Assembly: GCA_049314535.1 (NCBI GenBank)
Contig: JBMOEX010000012.1
Coordinates: forward strand, 1 to 27,985
Source of the DNA: LMEP-6097 sp049314535
GTDB lineage: Bacteria > Cyanobacteriota > Vampirovibrionia > LMEP-6097
Length of the DNA: 27,985 nucleotides
Reading direction: 5' to 3'
Position 1 is the first letter of the stretch. Each line of letters starts with the position of its first letter. Shown here in pieces: positions 7,453-13,760 of the stretch. The notes beneath the pieces were generated by a model. That model searched no databases and was not told where the DNA came from. It saw nothing but the letters and a program-made list of their open reading frames with translations. A program made the position numbers and the translations under genes.

Positions 7453-8710
7453 TAGTTATTTTAGCTTCGTTTTCTAGATTGTATTTAATAGTACTCTCCA
7501 CATTTTCGATTAAAACCTCCTTGATCTGCTTCTCAGATAGGTGCTTACCATGAAAGAGCATCTCTGAAATCGAGCTGAGCAGTGCAATACGTGGATCTAT
7601 ATATGGAAATCTACTGACAAAGGAGTGATTTCCTTCTATTACTTCTTTTGGATTCTGCGAATTAACTCCTAACCATTTAAGAGAATCGGTCTTTAGATTT
7701 GAATTTTGATCAGGCATAGATATTTTTTGACCAGGCATAGATATTACCCAATTTCCATCTCCTTTCATAAGATTCCCTGCAAAGTTCGTAACATCTATCT
7801 TAGAGCCATTTATATTTCCTAGCTTCGCCTCTTTTTCTGTTCTAGCAACATGTTCAAGCACTATAAAGCCTTTAGCATGAGCAGTTATATCTCTATCTAG
7901 TGCTTTTGGATTGAGATTTACGAAGCCATTTACATCAGCCAAGCTTCTTTCTATAAGCTCTTTAGACTTAGGTTCTAAGCCTTTATCATTTAAAAGTTTT
8001 TTCTCTAGCTTAGGTAACTCTTTTTTTAAATGCTCTATGATTTTTAAAGTTTTAGGATGTTCATGAATAAAATCTATTGGACGATGACTCAAAGCAAGCC
8101 CACCAATTTCAGCTTGCTTTTTAGTTTCATTAAAATTAACTAAAAGCTGTACCGTTATCTTTCCAGTAGATATTTCATGATTGAGTTTAGGAATAGTATT
8201 TGTGTGTATTTGCTCTGCGAGCTTATTTAGTTCAGCCTTATCAAGACTTTTATTTCTAAACGGGTTTAACTTACTGAGAAAATGTAAAGGTCCTTTCTTG
8301 AGAAGCTTAGCTGCATTTTCTGGTGCTAGTTTAATTATGAACTGTGAAGTTGATTCACCATTAGTGTTTATTTTAGATGGCTGAGTGACGATCATTTGAT
8401 TTTGAAGCTCTGGAGTATTTATCCCAAGATTTTTTATAAAAAAATCTTGTAAAGGCTTAGGTATTTCAGTAAATTTTAAAGCTTTACCAGAAACATCTTT
8501 ATCTCCAGCTTCATGATCTGGATTTTTAGATAAGTTTTCAAGTTCTTTTCTGGAAGTGGTTTCCTGCTCTTCGCGGGCTTTCGTAGAGCCTTTCTTTGAT
8601 TTATCTGTACCCGAAGCCTCACTAGAGGAGTTTGTTTTTCCCGACATGGAATTAAGTAATTCTGGCTGAGATGGTTTATTTGAGCCTATAAGCGGTAATT
8701 TTAAAAACAT
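7442..8710 (-). CDS. Hypothetical protein, 422 residues, low-complexity N terminus
   Basis: I do not recognise this protein. Residues 1-75 are Ser/Thr/Lys/Glu-rich and probably disordered; residues about 80-420 look globular and mostly helical, with one region of long charged helices (LKIIEHLKKELPKLEKKLL). A 21-bp tandem duplication inside the gene encodes ISMPGQK-ISMPDQN. No transmembrane helix or signal peptide is evident. The gene overlaps the Bem46-like hydrolase downstream by 11 bp (if that starts at 7452), so the two are probably cotranscribed. A secreted effector-like role is possible from the N-terminal composition but unproven. Confidence 0.65.
   Translation of the reverse strand: MFLKLPLIGSNKPSQPELLNSMSGKTNSSSEASGTDKSKKGSTKAREEQETTSRKELENLSKNPDHEAGDKDVSGKALKFTEIPKPLQDFFIKNLGINTPELQNQMIVTQPSKINTNGESTSQFIIKLAPENAAKLLKKGPLHFLSKLNPFRNKSLDKAELNKLAEQIHTNTIPKLNHEISTGKITVQLLVNFNETKKQAEIGGLALSHRPIDFIHEHPKTLKIIEHLKKELPKLEKKLLNDKGLEPKSKELIERSLADVNGFVNLNPKALDRDITAHAKGFIVLEHVARTEKEAKLGNINGSKIDVTNFAGNLMKGDGNWVISMPGQKISMPDQNSNLKTDSLKWLGVNSQNPKEVIEGNHSFVSRFPYIDPRIALLSSISEMLFHGKHLSEKQIKEVLIENVESTIKYNLENEAKITNAR
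7708..7749. repeat. Two tandem 21-bp units inside a coding region
   Basis: Units at 7708-7728 and 7729-7749 share the run CAGGCATAGATATT and differ by a few bases elsewhere. Because 21 is a multiple of three, the host protein simply gains a duplicated ISMPxQ segment. It looks like a recent in-frame slippage duplication. Confidence 0.75.
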
Positions 8711-8845
8711 ATATCAGATTCCAGAATATACCTATTACCTCTTTGTAATAAAACCCGTGATTATCCGTAATTTTAAAGGCTAGATGCTTGATTTGTCAAG
8801 ACTTATTAAGCCGAAAGGCAGAATACTAATATCGCACTAATCGCA

Positions 8846-8866
8846 GAAAACGCAGAAATTGGAGTT
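8846..8866 (+). repeat. Partial copy of the dispersed repeat (core only)
   Basis: The 21-bp core of the repeat (starting GAAAACGCAG and ending TTGGAGTT) is identical to the core at 8961-8981. The two form direct repeats 115 bp apart, as if one element had inserted beside, or been duplicated next to, another. Confidence 0.8.
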
Positions 8867-8873
8867 CTATAAC

Positions 8874-8994
8874 GGCACTGTTGCCGAACGTGCAAGTTCA
8901 AGGCTGAGGAGGACGAATGACCGCAATGTACTGCTGGTACATGAGGATCATGAGGACGACGAAAACGCAGAAATTGGAGTTTGCGAGCAGTGCC
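8874..8994 (+). repeat. Longest copy of the dispersed palindromic, coding-capable repeat (121 bp)
   Basis: The ends GGCACTGTTGCCGAAC (8874-8889) and GTTTGCGAGCAGTGCC (8979-8994) are imperfect inverted repeats; the reverse complement of the right end is GGCACTGCTCGCAAAC. The frame beginning GGC ACT GTT is open across the whole element. Its right half (8938-8993) encodes HEDHEDDENAEIGVCEQC and matches the mnmE copy at 27930-27985 at 54 of 56 positions. It encodes no transposase. Parts recur at least eight more times in this window, inside and between genes. Confidence 0.85.
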
Positions 8995-9015
8995 ATAACT
9001 GTTGTGCTAATCTCT

Positions 9016-9024
9016 TGCTAAAAT
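9016..9024 (+). promoter_or_regulatory. Extended -10 promoter of leuB
   Basis: TGC-TAAAAT is an extended -10 box (TGn plus hexamer at 9019-9024). Seven bases separate the hexamer from the leuB ATG at 9032, so transcription would begin about at the start codon. No Shine-Dalgarno precedes the ATG, in line with a leaderless message. The repeat ends 21 bp upstream of the box and may have reshaped this promoter. Confidence 0.45.
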
Positions 9025-9031
9025 AACTTAA

Positions 9032-10114
9032 ATGAAGAATCTAAGTAAAAAAATCGCCATCATCGAAGGAGATGGAATAGGTCCAGAGATTATGTTTGAA
9101 GCTAAAAAGCTGATACAGCTTTTAATTCCAGAGTATGAGCTCATCAGCGTGGATTTAGGTGGTCAAGCTATTGATAAATATAATAATCCCTTCCCACAAG
9201 AAAGCCAAGAAAAAATTAAAGACGTGGCTGCTGTATTGATGTCAGCGATTGGGGCTCCGCAGTATGATAACCTAGCACGTGAACTTAGACCAGAAACTGG
9301 TCTACTTGGTTTAAGAAAATTTTTAGGTGCCTTCGCTAATATTAGACCAGCTTTTGTCTATCCAGCCTTAGCAGACTTATCTTCCTTGAAATCTGAAATA
9401 GTAAGTGGCGTAGATTTAGTCGTAGTGCGTGAGCTGACTGGTGGTATTTATTTCGGTAAACCAGCTATGAATGACGGTAATAGAGCACTGAATACTATGG
9501 TCTATGAGAAATATGAAATAGAGAGAATCGCTAAAGTCGCCTTTGAATTTGCGATGAAAAGAGGAAAGAGACTGTGTTCTGTAGATAAATCTAATGTACT
9601 TGATGTGTCTCAGCTTTGGCGTGATACTGTAATCGAGGTGTCTAAGGCTTATCCAGAAGTAGAGCTTTCGCATATGTATGTAGATAACGCAGCGATGCAG
9701 CTAGTCCGCAATCCTAAACAGTTTGACGTTATAGTAACTTCTAATCTTTTCGGGGACATCCTTTCAGATGAGGCTAGCATGCTTACGGGTAGCATAGGCT
9801 TACTGCCAAGTGCGTCTCTTGGTGGTGAAATAGGTCTCTATGAGCCAGTACATGGCTCAGCTCCAGATATTATGGGGAAAGGCTTAGCTAATCCTATCGC
9901 CATGATACTTTCTCTTTCCATGATGCTTAGATATAGCTTAGATAAAGAGAAAGAAGCTCAGATTATAGATAAAGCTGTAGAGGAAGTTATCACAGAAGGG
10001 CTTTTAACTCCAGATCTTGGCGGCAAGGCTAATACTACTGAGATTGGCTCAGCTATTTATATTAAATGCGAGCAGAGTTTGAAAAACTCTTTGTTTGCAA
10101 GCAGTCCACATTAA
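9032..10114 (+). CDS. leuB: 3-isopropylmalate dehydrogenase
   Basis: LeuB oxidatively decarboxylates 3-isopropylmalate with NAD+ in leucine synthesis, in the cytoplasm. The 360-residue protein shows IIEGDGIGPEI near residue 10, a substrate-binding region with LRPETGLLGLRKFLGAFANIRP (about 88-110) and VVRELTGGIYFG, the catalytic Lys in DKSNVLD, and the metal/NAD site DNAAMQLVRNPKQFDVIVTSNLFGDILSDEASMLTGSIGLLPSAS followed by GLYEPVHGSAPDI. Length is normal for bacterial LeuB. No other leu genes are in the window. The last residues (about 345-360) are not family-conserved, and the DNA at 10093-10111 resembles the end of the dispersed repeat. It is followed 66 bp later by a response regulator. 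Confidence 0.95.
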   Translation: MKNLSKKIAIIEGDGIGPEIMFEAKKLIQLLIPEYELISVDLGGQAIDKYNNPFPQESQEKIKDVAAVLMSAIGAPQYDNLARELRPETGLLGLRKFLGAFANIRPAFVYPALADLSSLKSEIVSGVDLVVVRELTGGIYFGKPAMNDGNRALNTMVYEKYEIERIAKVAFEFAMKRGKRLCSVDKSNVLDVSQLWRDTVIEVSKAYPEVELSHMYVDNAAMQLVRNPKQFDVIVTSNLFGDILSDEASMLTGSIGLLPSASLGGEIGLYEPVHGSAPDIMGKGLANPIAMILSLSMMLRYSLDKEKEAQIIDKAVEEVITEGLLTPDLGGKANTTEIGSAIYIKCEQSLKNSLFASSPH

Positions 10115-10148
10115 TTACAACTAAATAATTTTCCTAATATTTTAAGAC

Positions 10149-10174
10149 TTCTTAATAATGGGGTATATTAAGAA
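10149..10174. promoter_or_regulatory. Palindromic operator-like site in the response-regulator promoter
   Basis: TTCTTAATA (10149-10157) and TATTAAGAA (10166-10174) are perfect 9-bp complements with an 8-bp spacer. The right arm overlaps a TATATT -10-like box (10164-10169), and the ATG follows at 10181, giving a very short or no leader. OmpR-family regulators often bind near their own promoters, though usually at direct repeats, so binding of another protein is also possible. Confidence 0.5.
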
Positions 10175-10180
10175 TATATT

Positions 10181-10867
10181 ATGGCCTACAAAATTTTACT
10201 TGTAGATGACGAAGTCAATCTTATAGATCCGATGGCATATTCTTTAAAAGAGAATGGCTTTGATGTTTGCACTGCTTATAATGGTGTAGAAGCTTTAGGC
10301 ATGTATGAAAGAGAAGAACCAGATATTATTCTTTTAGACTGGAGCATGCCAGATCTTCCTGGGATAGATGTTCTTAAAAAAATTAGAAACTCTCAGAACT
10401 TTATACCAGTCATCATGGTTACGGGTAAAAGTGCCAAAGAAGAAATAGTTGAAGGCTTAGAAAATGGGGCTGATGATTACGTTACTAAACCTTTTAACTG
10501 GGATGAGCTTATAGCTAGAATTAATTCTGCTTTAAGAAGATCTCAACAAACTTCAGCAGCTAAGCCAAAACGAATCCGTTTTGGTGACATAATTATAGAC
10601 CTTTTAAGTCACAGAATATGGCTGAAGGATAAAGAGATAAACCTTTCACCAAGAGAGTTCTCTATGCTGAGATTATTTATGGAAAATCCTAAACGTATTT
10701 ATTCAAGAGATGATCTGATTGAAAAGGTTTGGGGCTTAGATTTCGAGGGTGATACCAAAACAGTCGATGTTCATATCTGCTGGCTAAGACAGAAGCTTGA
10801 GCAGGATGCGAATCATCCTAAAATTATTCAAACGGTTAGAGGTTTTGGTTACAAATTAGGAAGTTAA
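10181..10867 (+). CDS. OmpR/PhoB-family response regulator
   Basis: The 228-residue protein has a receiver domain (1-120) with Asp9-Asp10, the phospho-acceptor Asp53 in LLDWSMPD, Thr81 in MVTGKS and Lys103 in VTKPF. A winged-helix DNA-binding domain follows (about 130-228) with LSPREFSMLRLFMENPKRIYSRDDLIEKVWG and the C-terminal TVDVHICWLRQKLE...VRGFGYKLG signature. It is a typical DNA-binding two-component output protein. No sensor kinase lies next to it, so it is an orphan in this window. hemD follows after 37 bp. The palindrome at 10149-10174 in its promoter suggests regulation at that site. Whether it is the RpaA/RpaB type known from cyanobacteria cannot be settled here. Confidence 0.92.
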   Translation: MAYKILLVDDEVNLIDPMAYSLKENGFDVCTAYNGVEALGMYEREEPDIILLDWSMPDLPGIDVLKKIRNSQNFIPVIMVTGKSAKEEIVEGLENGADDYVTKPFNWDELIARINSALRRSQQTSAAKPKRIRFGDIIIDLLSHRIWLKDKEINLSPREFSMLRLFMENPKRIYSRDDLIEKVWGLDFEGDTKTVDVHICWLRQKLEQDANHPKIIQTVRGFGYKLGS

Positions 10868-10904
10868 ATGCATAGCGGCTATTTTTGTTGCTAGGATCTT
10901 TTCT

Positions 10905-11768
10905 GTGACTGTAGTTATCACTAGAGCGAAAGAGGACTCACCTGAGTTTATAAAAATCCTTGAAGCTAAAGGAATTATCGATTATTTTTTCTTTCCTTGC
11001 TTAGCTTTTACAGCTCCAGATGACGGCTATGCAGCTTTAGATGCAGCTACTAGGCGTAATCAGGAGTTTGATTGGTTAGTGTTTTTAAGCCGCAGAGCGG
11101 CGGAAAGTTTTTTTAATCGTCTATTAGAAATAGGCGGTCATTTTTTTCACTTAGCACCACATTTGAAAATAGCTGTAATTGGTTCAGCGACTAAAGAGTT
11201 TATCGAAAAAGAAATTAATTTTCCTGTAAACTTCTGCCCGAGTGAGTTTAATTCCGAAGTTTTTTCAAGAGAGTTTTTAAGAGATATCGCTTCAAGTGAA
11301 AATATTTTAGAACCATTAAATCTTTTAATTCCCCGCACGAGTATAGCTGATGATGTGTTAACGCAGGATTTAGAGAGCTTAGGCACGGTAAAAGTGACTC
11401 AGGTAGATGCTTATAAAACTATCAAGCCAGAAGCTTCTAAAGAGCTTCTAGCTGACTTTCAGAGGCTCTTAGATGTAGATCTTCTAAGTCGCCGCAGTAT
11501 AATTTCCAGTGATGCCGAGCACGGGACATCGTTATCATATACGAGCAAGCCGTCTCAACGTACTACAAAGCTTAGCTTCACCAGCTCCCAATGCGTAAGA
11601 AATTTTTTTGAAATCATAGATGGGCAGATTAACTTAGCTACTTATCATGAAGTTTTAGAATTTCATTCAATAGGACCAAAAGTAACCCAGACTTTAAAGG
11701 ATGTTATTGGTGATAAATTTAAAATCTTTCAGACTAAAGAAGCCTCTCTGGAAGCATTCTTTACCTGA
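10905..11768 (+). CDS. hemD: Uroporphyrinogen-III synthase-like protein with an internal insertion
   Basis: HemD closes linear hydroxymethylbilane to uroporphyrinogen III in tetrapyrrole synthesis. The weakly conserved family is recognised by VVITRAKEDSPEFIKILEAKG at 3-23, FDWLVFLSRRAAESFF (55-70, the FTSxNGV site), KIAVIGSATKEFI (88-100), LLIPRTSIADDVL, VDAYKT at 167-172, LSFTSSQCVRNFF (223-235), and FHSIGPKVTQTLKD near the end. Start is GTG at 10905. Residues about 193-222 do not fit the family; they fall just before the conserved FTSS strand. Their DNA shows weak traces of the dispersed repeat (SDAEHG and SKPSQ in the same frame as its other copies). Length (287) is above the usual ~250-260, matching the insertion. 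Confidence 0.8.
   Translation: MTVVITRAKEDSPEFIKILEAKGIIDYFFFPCLAFTAPDDGYAALDAATRRNQEFDWLVFLSRRAAESFFNRLLEIGGHFFHLAPHLKIAVIGSATKEFIEKEINFPVNFCPSEFNSEVFSREFLRDIASSENILEPLNLLIPRTSIADDVLTQDLESLGTVKVTQVDAYKTIKPEASKELLADFQRLLDVDLLSRRSIISSDAEHGTSLSYTSKPSQRTTKLSFTSSQCVRNFFEIIDGQINLATYHEVLEFHSIGPKVTQTLKDVIGDKFKIFQTKEASLEAFFT
11508..11560 (+). repeat. Probable eroded in-frame repeat copy in hemD
   Basis: The translated segment SDAEHG...SKPSQR parallels HAENG-DSEQSQN in the pilin copy and CKPSHQ in the murT copy, in the same codon phase. The DNA run GCAAGCCGTC is shared exactly with murT. A six-residue stretch (TSLSYT) interrupts the match. Evidence is weaker than for the other in-gene copies. Confidence 0.35.
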
Positions 11769-11801
11769 CAGTCCGCGATAAAAAACTTCATTTTTCATCA
11801 C

Positions 11802-13745
11802 TTAAAGCTTAGTCTTAACGAACTTACCATTTTTAACTCTAAAAACGGCTAAGCGAGATTGCTGGGGGTCTCCCTTCTCATTGAAATTAATTTCACCGCA
11901 GTAGCTCTCTGTTTTACTTTCACTAATAAGTTCACCTAAGCTTTTACCAGTCTCTGTCTCATTTTGATTGAATATCTGAACAGAATTAATTAAAATTCGA
12001 CTAGCATCATAACTGTAAATCGAAAATGAACTTATGTTAGAGCGGAATAGCTCTTGGTAACGCTTCTCAAAAGATTTATAGCTTGGTGATGTTTGGTTTA
12101 AATTACAGCCTATAATATAAGCCCCTTCCGCTTTTAAGCCTGCTAGATCAATAAATCGCTTACTAAAATTACCATCGGCTCCGAAGAAAGTTATACCTGA
12201 TTTATTATCTAAAGCTAAATCTACTAACATCTGAGCAGCATCAGCATACTCACCAATAAAAACTATGATATCTGGAGTACTACTTTTTAATTGTAAATGA
12301 TATCTTGAGTCATTAATATTAAAGCTTTGGCTCTCTACTGCGACATCTTTACCTAGATATCTTAAAATAAAATTCTCTATAAGTGTAGCTAGATGTGAGC
12401 CATATATGGTTCCATTGTGTAAAACTAATATCCTTTCTTTCTTTTGATTTTCTAATTTTGAAATCGCACTGGCTATTTTCTCCGCTTGATTTTCATCTAT
12501 ATTAATAGTTCTAAAGACTTTACCTTTAGCTTCTTCAGTTTCTGTAAGCCAAGGATGAGAAGAGCCAGGACTGATTTGTATAATATTATTCTCCCTATAA
12601 AGCTTAGAAGCCTCTATAGAGATTAATGAATTTAAATGCCCAACTACCCCAAAAGCCTTATTCTTGATAAACATATTCGCACAATCAAGTCCCTTACTCA
12701 GTTCCGCTTTATCATCACAAATCATTAATTCTATTTTCTTGTGATTTTTTAGTTTATTTTCATTAGCTTCTAGAACTGCGATTTTAGCGCCATTTACTAT
12801 CGCTCTACCTAATTCAGCATATGTACCTGAAAGCGGCGCTGAAACTCCAAGTATTAATGGTAAGCTTTCATATTTTATTACTTCAATTTCAGCTGCTGAA
12901 AGAGGAATAAAACCCGCTGACTTAATAACCGATATAGCATCTTCTGACCAAAGAAAATTCAATAAATCCTCTATCTGGTTCCTTTTATTAGATTGAGTTA
13001 AAAGTTTATCGGACTCATAAATTGAGATGGGTTTGTAAATTGGAAAATTTCCGGAACTAATATTTAATTGAGTTGGGGCTATATGATCTACGTGAACGGT
13101 ATTAACTCGATTCGTAATTGAGGAGAAGCTTATGTATGAAATACTGTGCTCATATTGCTGTACTAAATCAATAGCTTCATTATCATTATTTACTTCAAAC
13201 TGATTAGTTGAATTTTGGGTAGCAGGCTTCTTAAAAAAACTTTCAAGAAATAATCGATTCTCATTAGTATTTTTTTTATTAATAAAAATAATCGCCCGAT
13301 CTTCTAATCCTAGTGCTTTCCAGTTATTAACACCTTTGAGGAAAATCTGGGAAAACACGTCTAAGTCTATGTTTCTCACTGGGTTTCGTGGATTTACGAT
13401 TATGACAATCCCATCTTTAGCAATAAGATTCTTGTTTAAATAAGAATCAGAACTTTCATCCAACATACTTCCGAGATAAGCATCAACCGCATTAGTCTTG
13501 AGAAGTTTAAGAGCCTTACTCTGTTCTACTTTTATAAAACTTATGTTTCGGAATCTTTTATCCCGTTTATTAATTTTTATAATTTCTCTGACAAGGGCAG
13601 CTTGCTCTTCTGAATAAGCTAAATTTACTTTTAAAGCTTGATTATTAACAGTCAAACGACTGCAAGCATTCAACAAAAAGCTACTAAACAGTAAAACTAT
13701 TATAAAGACTGGTTTATAAAATCTATAAAGGAGATGAAACTTCAA
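11802..13745 (-). CDS. Lipoprotein fusing PstS-like and Leu/Ile/Val-binding-like domains
   Basis: The 647-residue product has a signal peptide ending in the lipobox LNAC (Cys28), so it should be lipid-anchored outside the inner membrane. Residues about 37-285 resemble a PstS/SBP-type-2 fold: GIVIIVNPRNPVRNIDLDVFSQIFLKGVNNWKALG is close to the phosphate-binding protein pattern. Residues about 292-647 match the type-1 periplasmic binding fold of LivJ/AmiC-type receptors: GVSAPLSGTYAELGRAIVNGAKIAVLEAN, GVVGHLNSLISIEASKLYRENNIIQISPGSS and SYDASRILI. Two complete ligand-binding folds of different classes in one chain are unusual. The start is a TTG preceded by AAGGAGT. It follows the SpoA-domain gene by 15 bp. 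No ABC permease or ATPase lies nearby, so it may sense rather than import. Confidence 0.82.
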   Translation of the reverse strand: MKFHLLYRFYKPVFIIVLLFSSFLLNACSRLTVNNQALKVNLAYSEEQAALVREIIKINKRDKRFRNISFIKVEQSKALKLLKTNAVDAYLGSMLDESSDSYLNKNLIAKDGIVIIVNPRNPVRNIDLDVFSQIFLKGVNNWKALGLEDRAIIFINKKNTNENRLFLESFFKKPATQNSTNQFEVNNDNEAIDLVQQYEHSISYISFSSITNRVNTVHVDHIAPTQLNISSGNFPIYKPISIYESDKLLTQSNKRNQIEDLLNFLWSEDAISVIKSAGFIPLSAAEIEVIKYESLPLILGVSAPLSGTYAELGRAIVNGAKIAVLEANENKLKNHKKIELMICDDKAELSKGLDCANMFIKNKAFGVVGHLNSLISIEASKLYRENNIIQISPGSSHPWLTETEEAKGKVFRTINIDENQAEKIASAISKLENQKKERILVLHNGTIYGSHLATLIENFILRYLGKDVAVESQSFNINDSRYHLQLKSSTPDIIVFIGEYADAAQMLVDLALDNKSGITFFGADGNFSKRFIDLAGLKAEGAYIIGCNLNQTSPSYKSFEKRYQELFRSNISSFSIYSYDASRILINSVQIFNQNETETGKSLGELISESKTESYCGEINFNEKGDPQQSRLAVFRVKNGKFVKTKL

Positions 13746-13760
13746 AAACTTGACTCCTTA

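Larger units (their letters stand above)
8711..9031. other. 321-bp divergent intergenic region holding the repeat and two promoters
   Basis: No conserved gene was seen here. The left part carries a TATATT box on the minus strand (about 14 bases before the ATG at 8710) that could drive the 422-residue gene. The right part carries the extended -10 of leuB. Between them lie a partial repeat core (8846-8866) and the full 121-bp repeat (8874-8994). A frame running from TTG 8859 to the TAA just before leuB is open, but only because the repeat itself is open; I do not call it a gene. Confidence 0.6.

Noticed and set aside
8102..8120. A short AEIGG match (GCTGAAATTGG) to the repeat core inside the 422-residue gene, in the same codon phase.
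   Set aside because: Only about 11 bases match and the flanks do not; chance similarity is likely.
8874..8994. Possible CRISPR-like or tandem-repeat array.
   Set aside because: Copies are not regularly spaced and there are no spacers or cas genes; the pattern is of a dispersed palindromic element.
8859..9026. A TTG-started frame of about 55 codons across the intergenic repeat, just before leuB.
   Set aside because: It is open only because the repeat is open in that frame; there is no ribosome-binding site and its end overlaps the leuB promoter. Kept as a property of the repeat, not called as a gene.
11769..11801. AT-rich imperfect inverted repeat between hemD and the convergent lipoprotein gene as a terminator.
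   Set aside because: The arms pair only through A/T runs with a mismatch; too weak to call.
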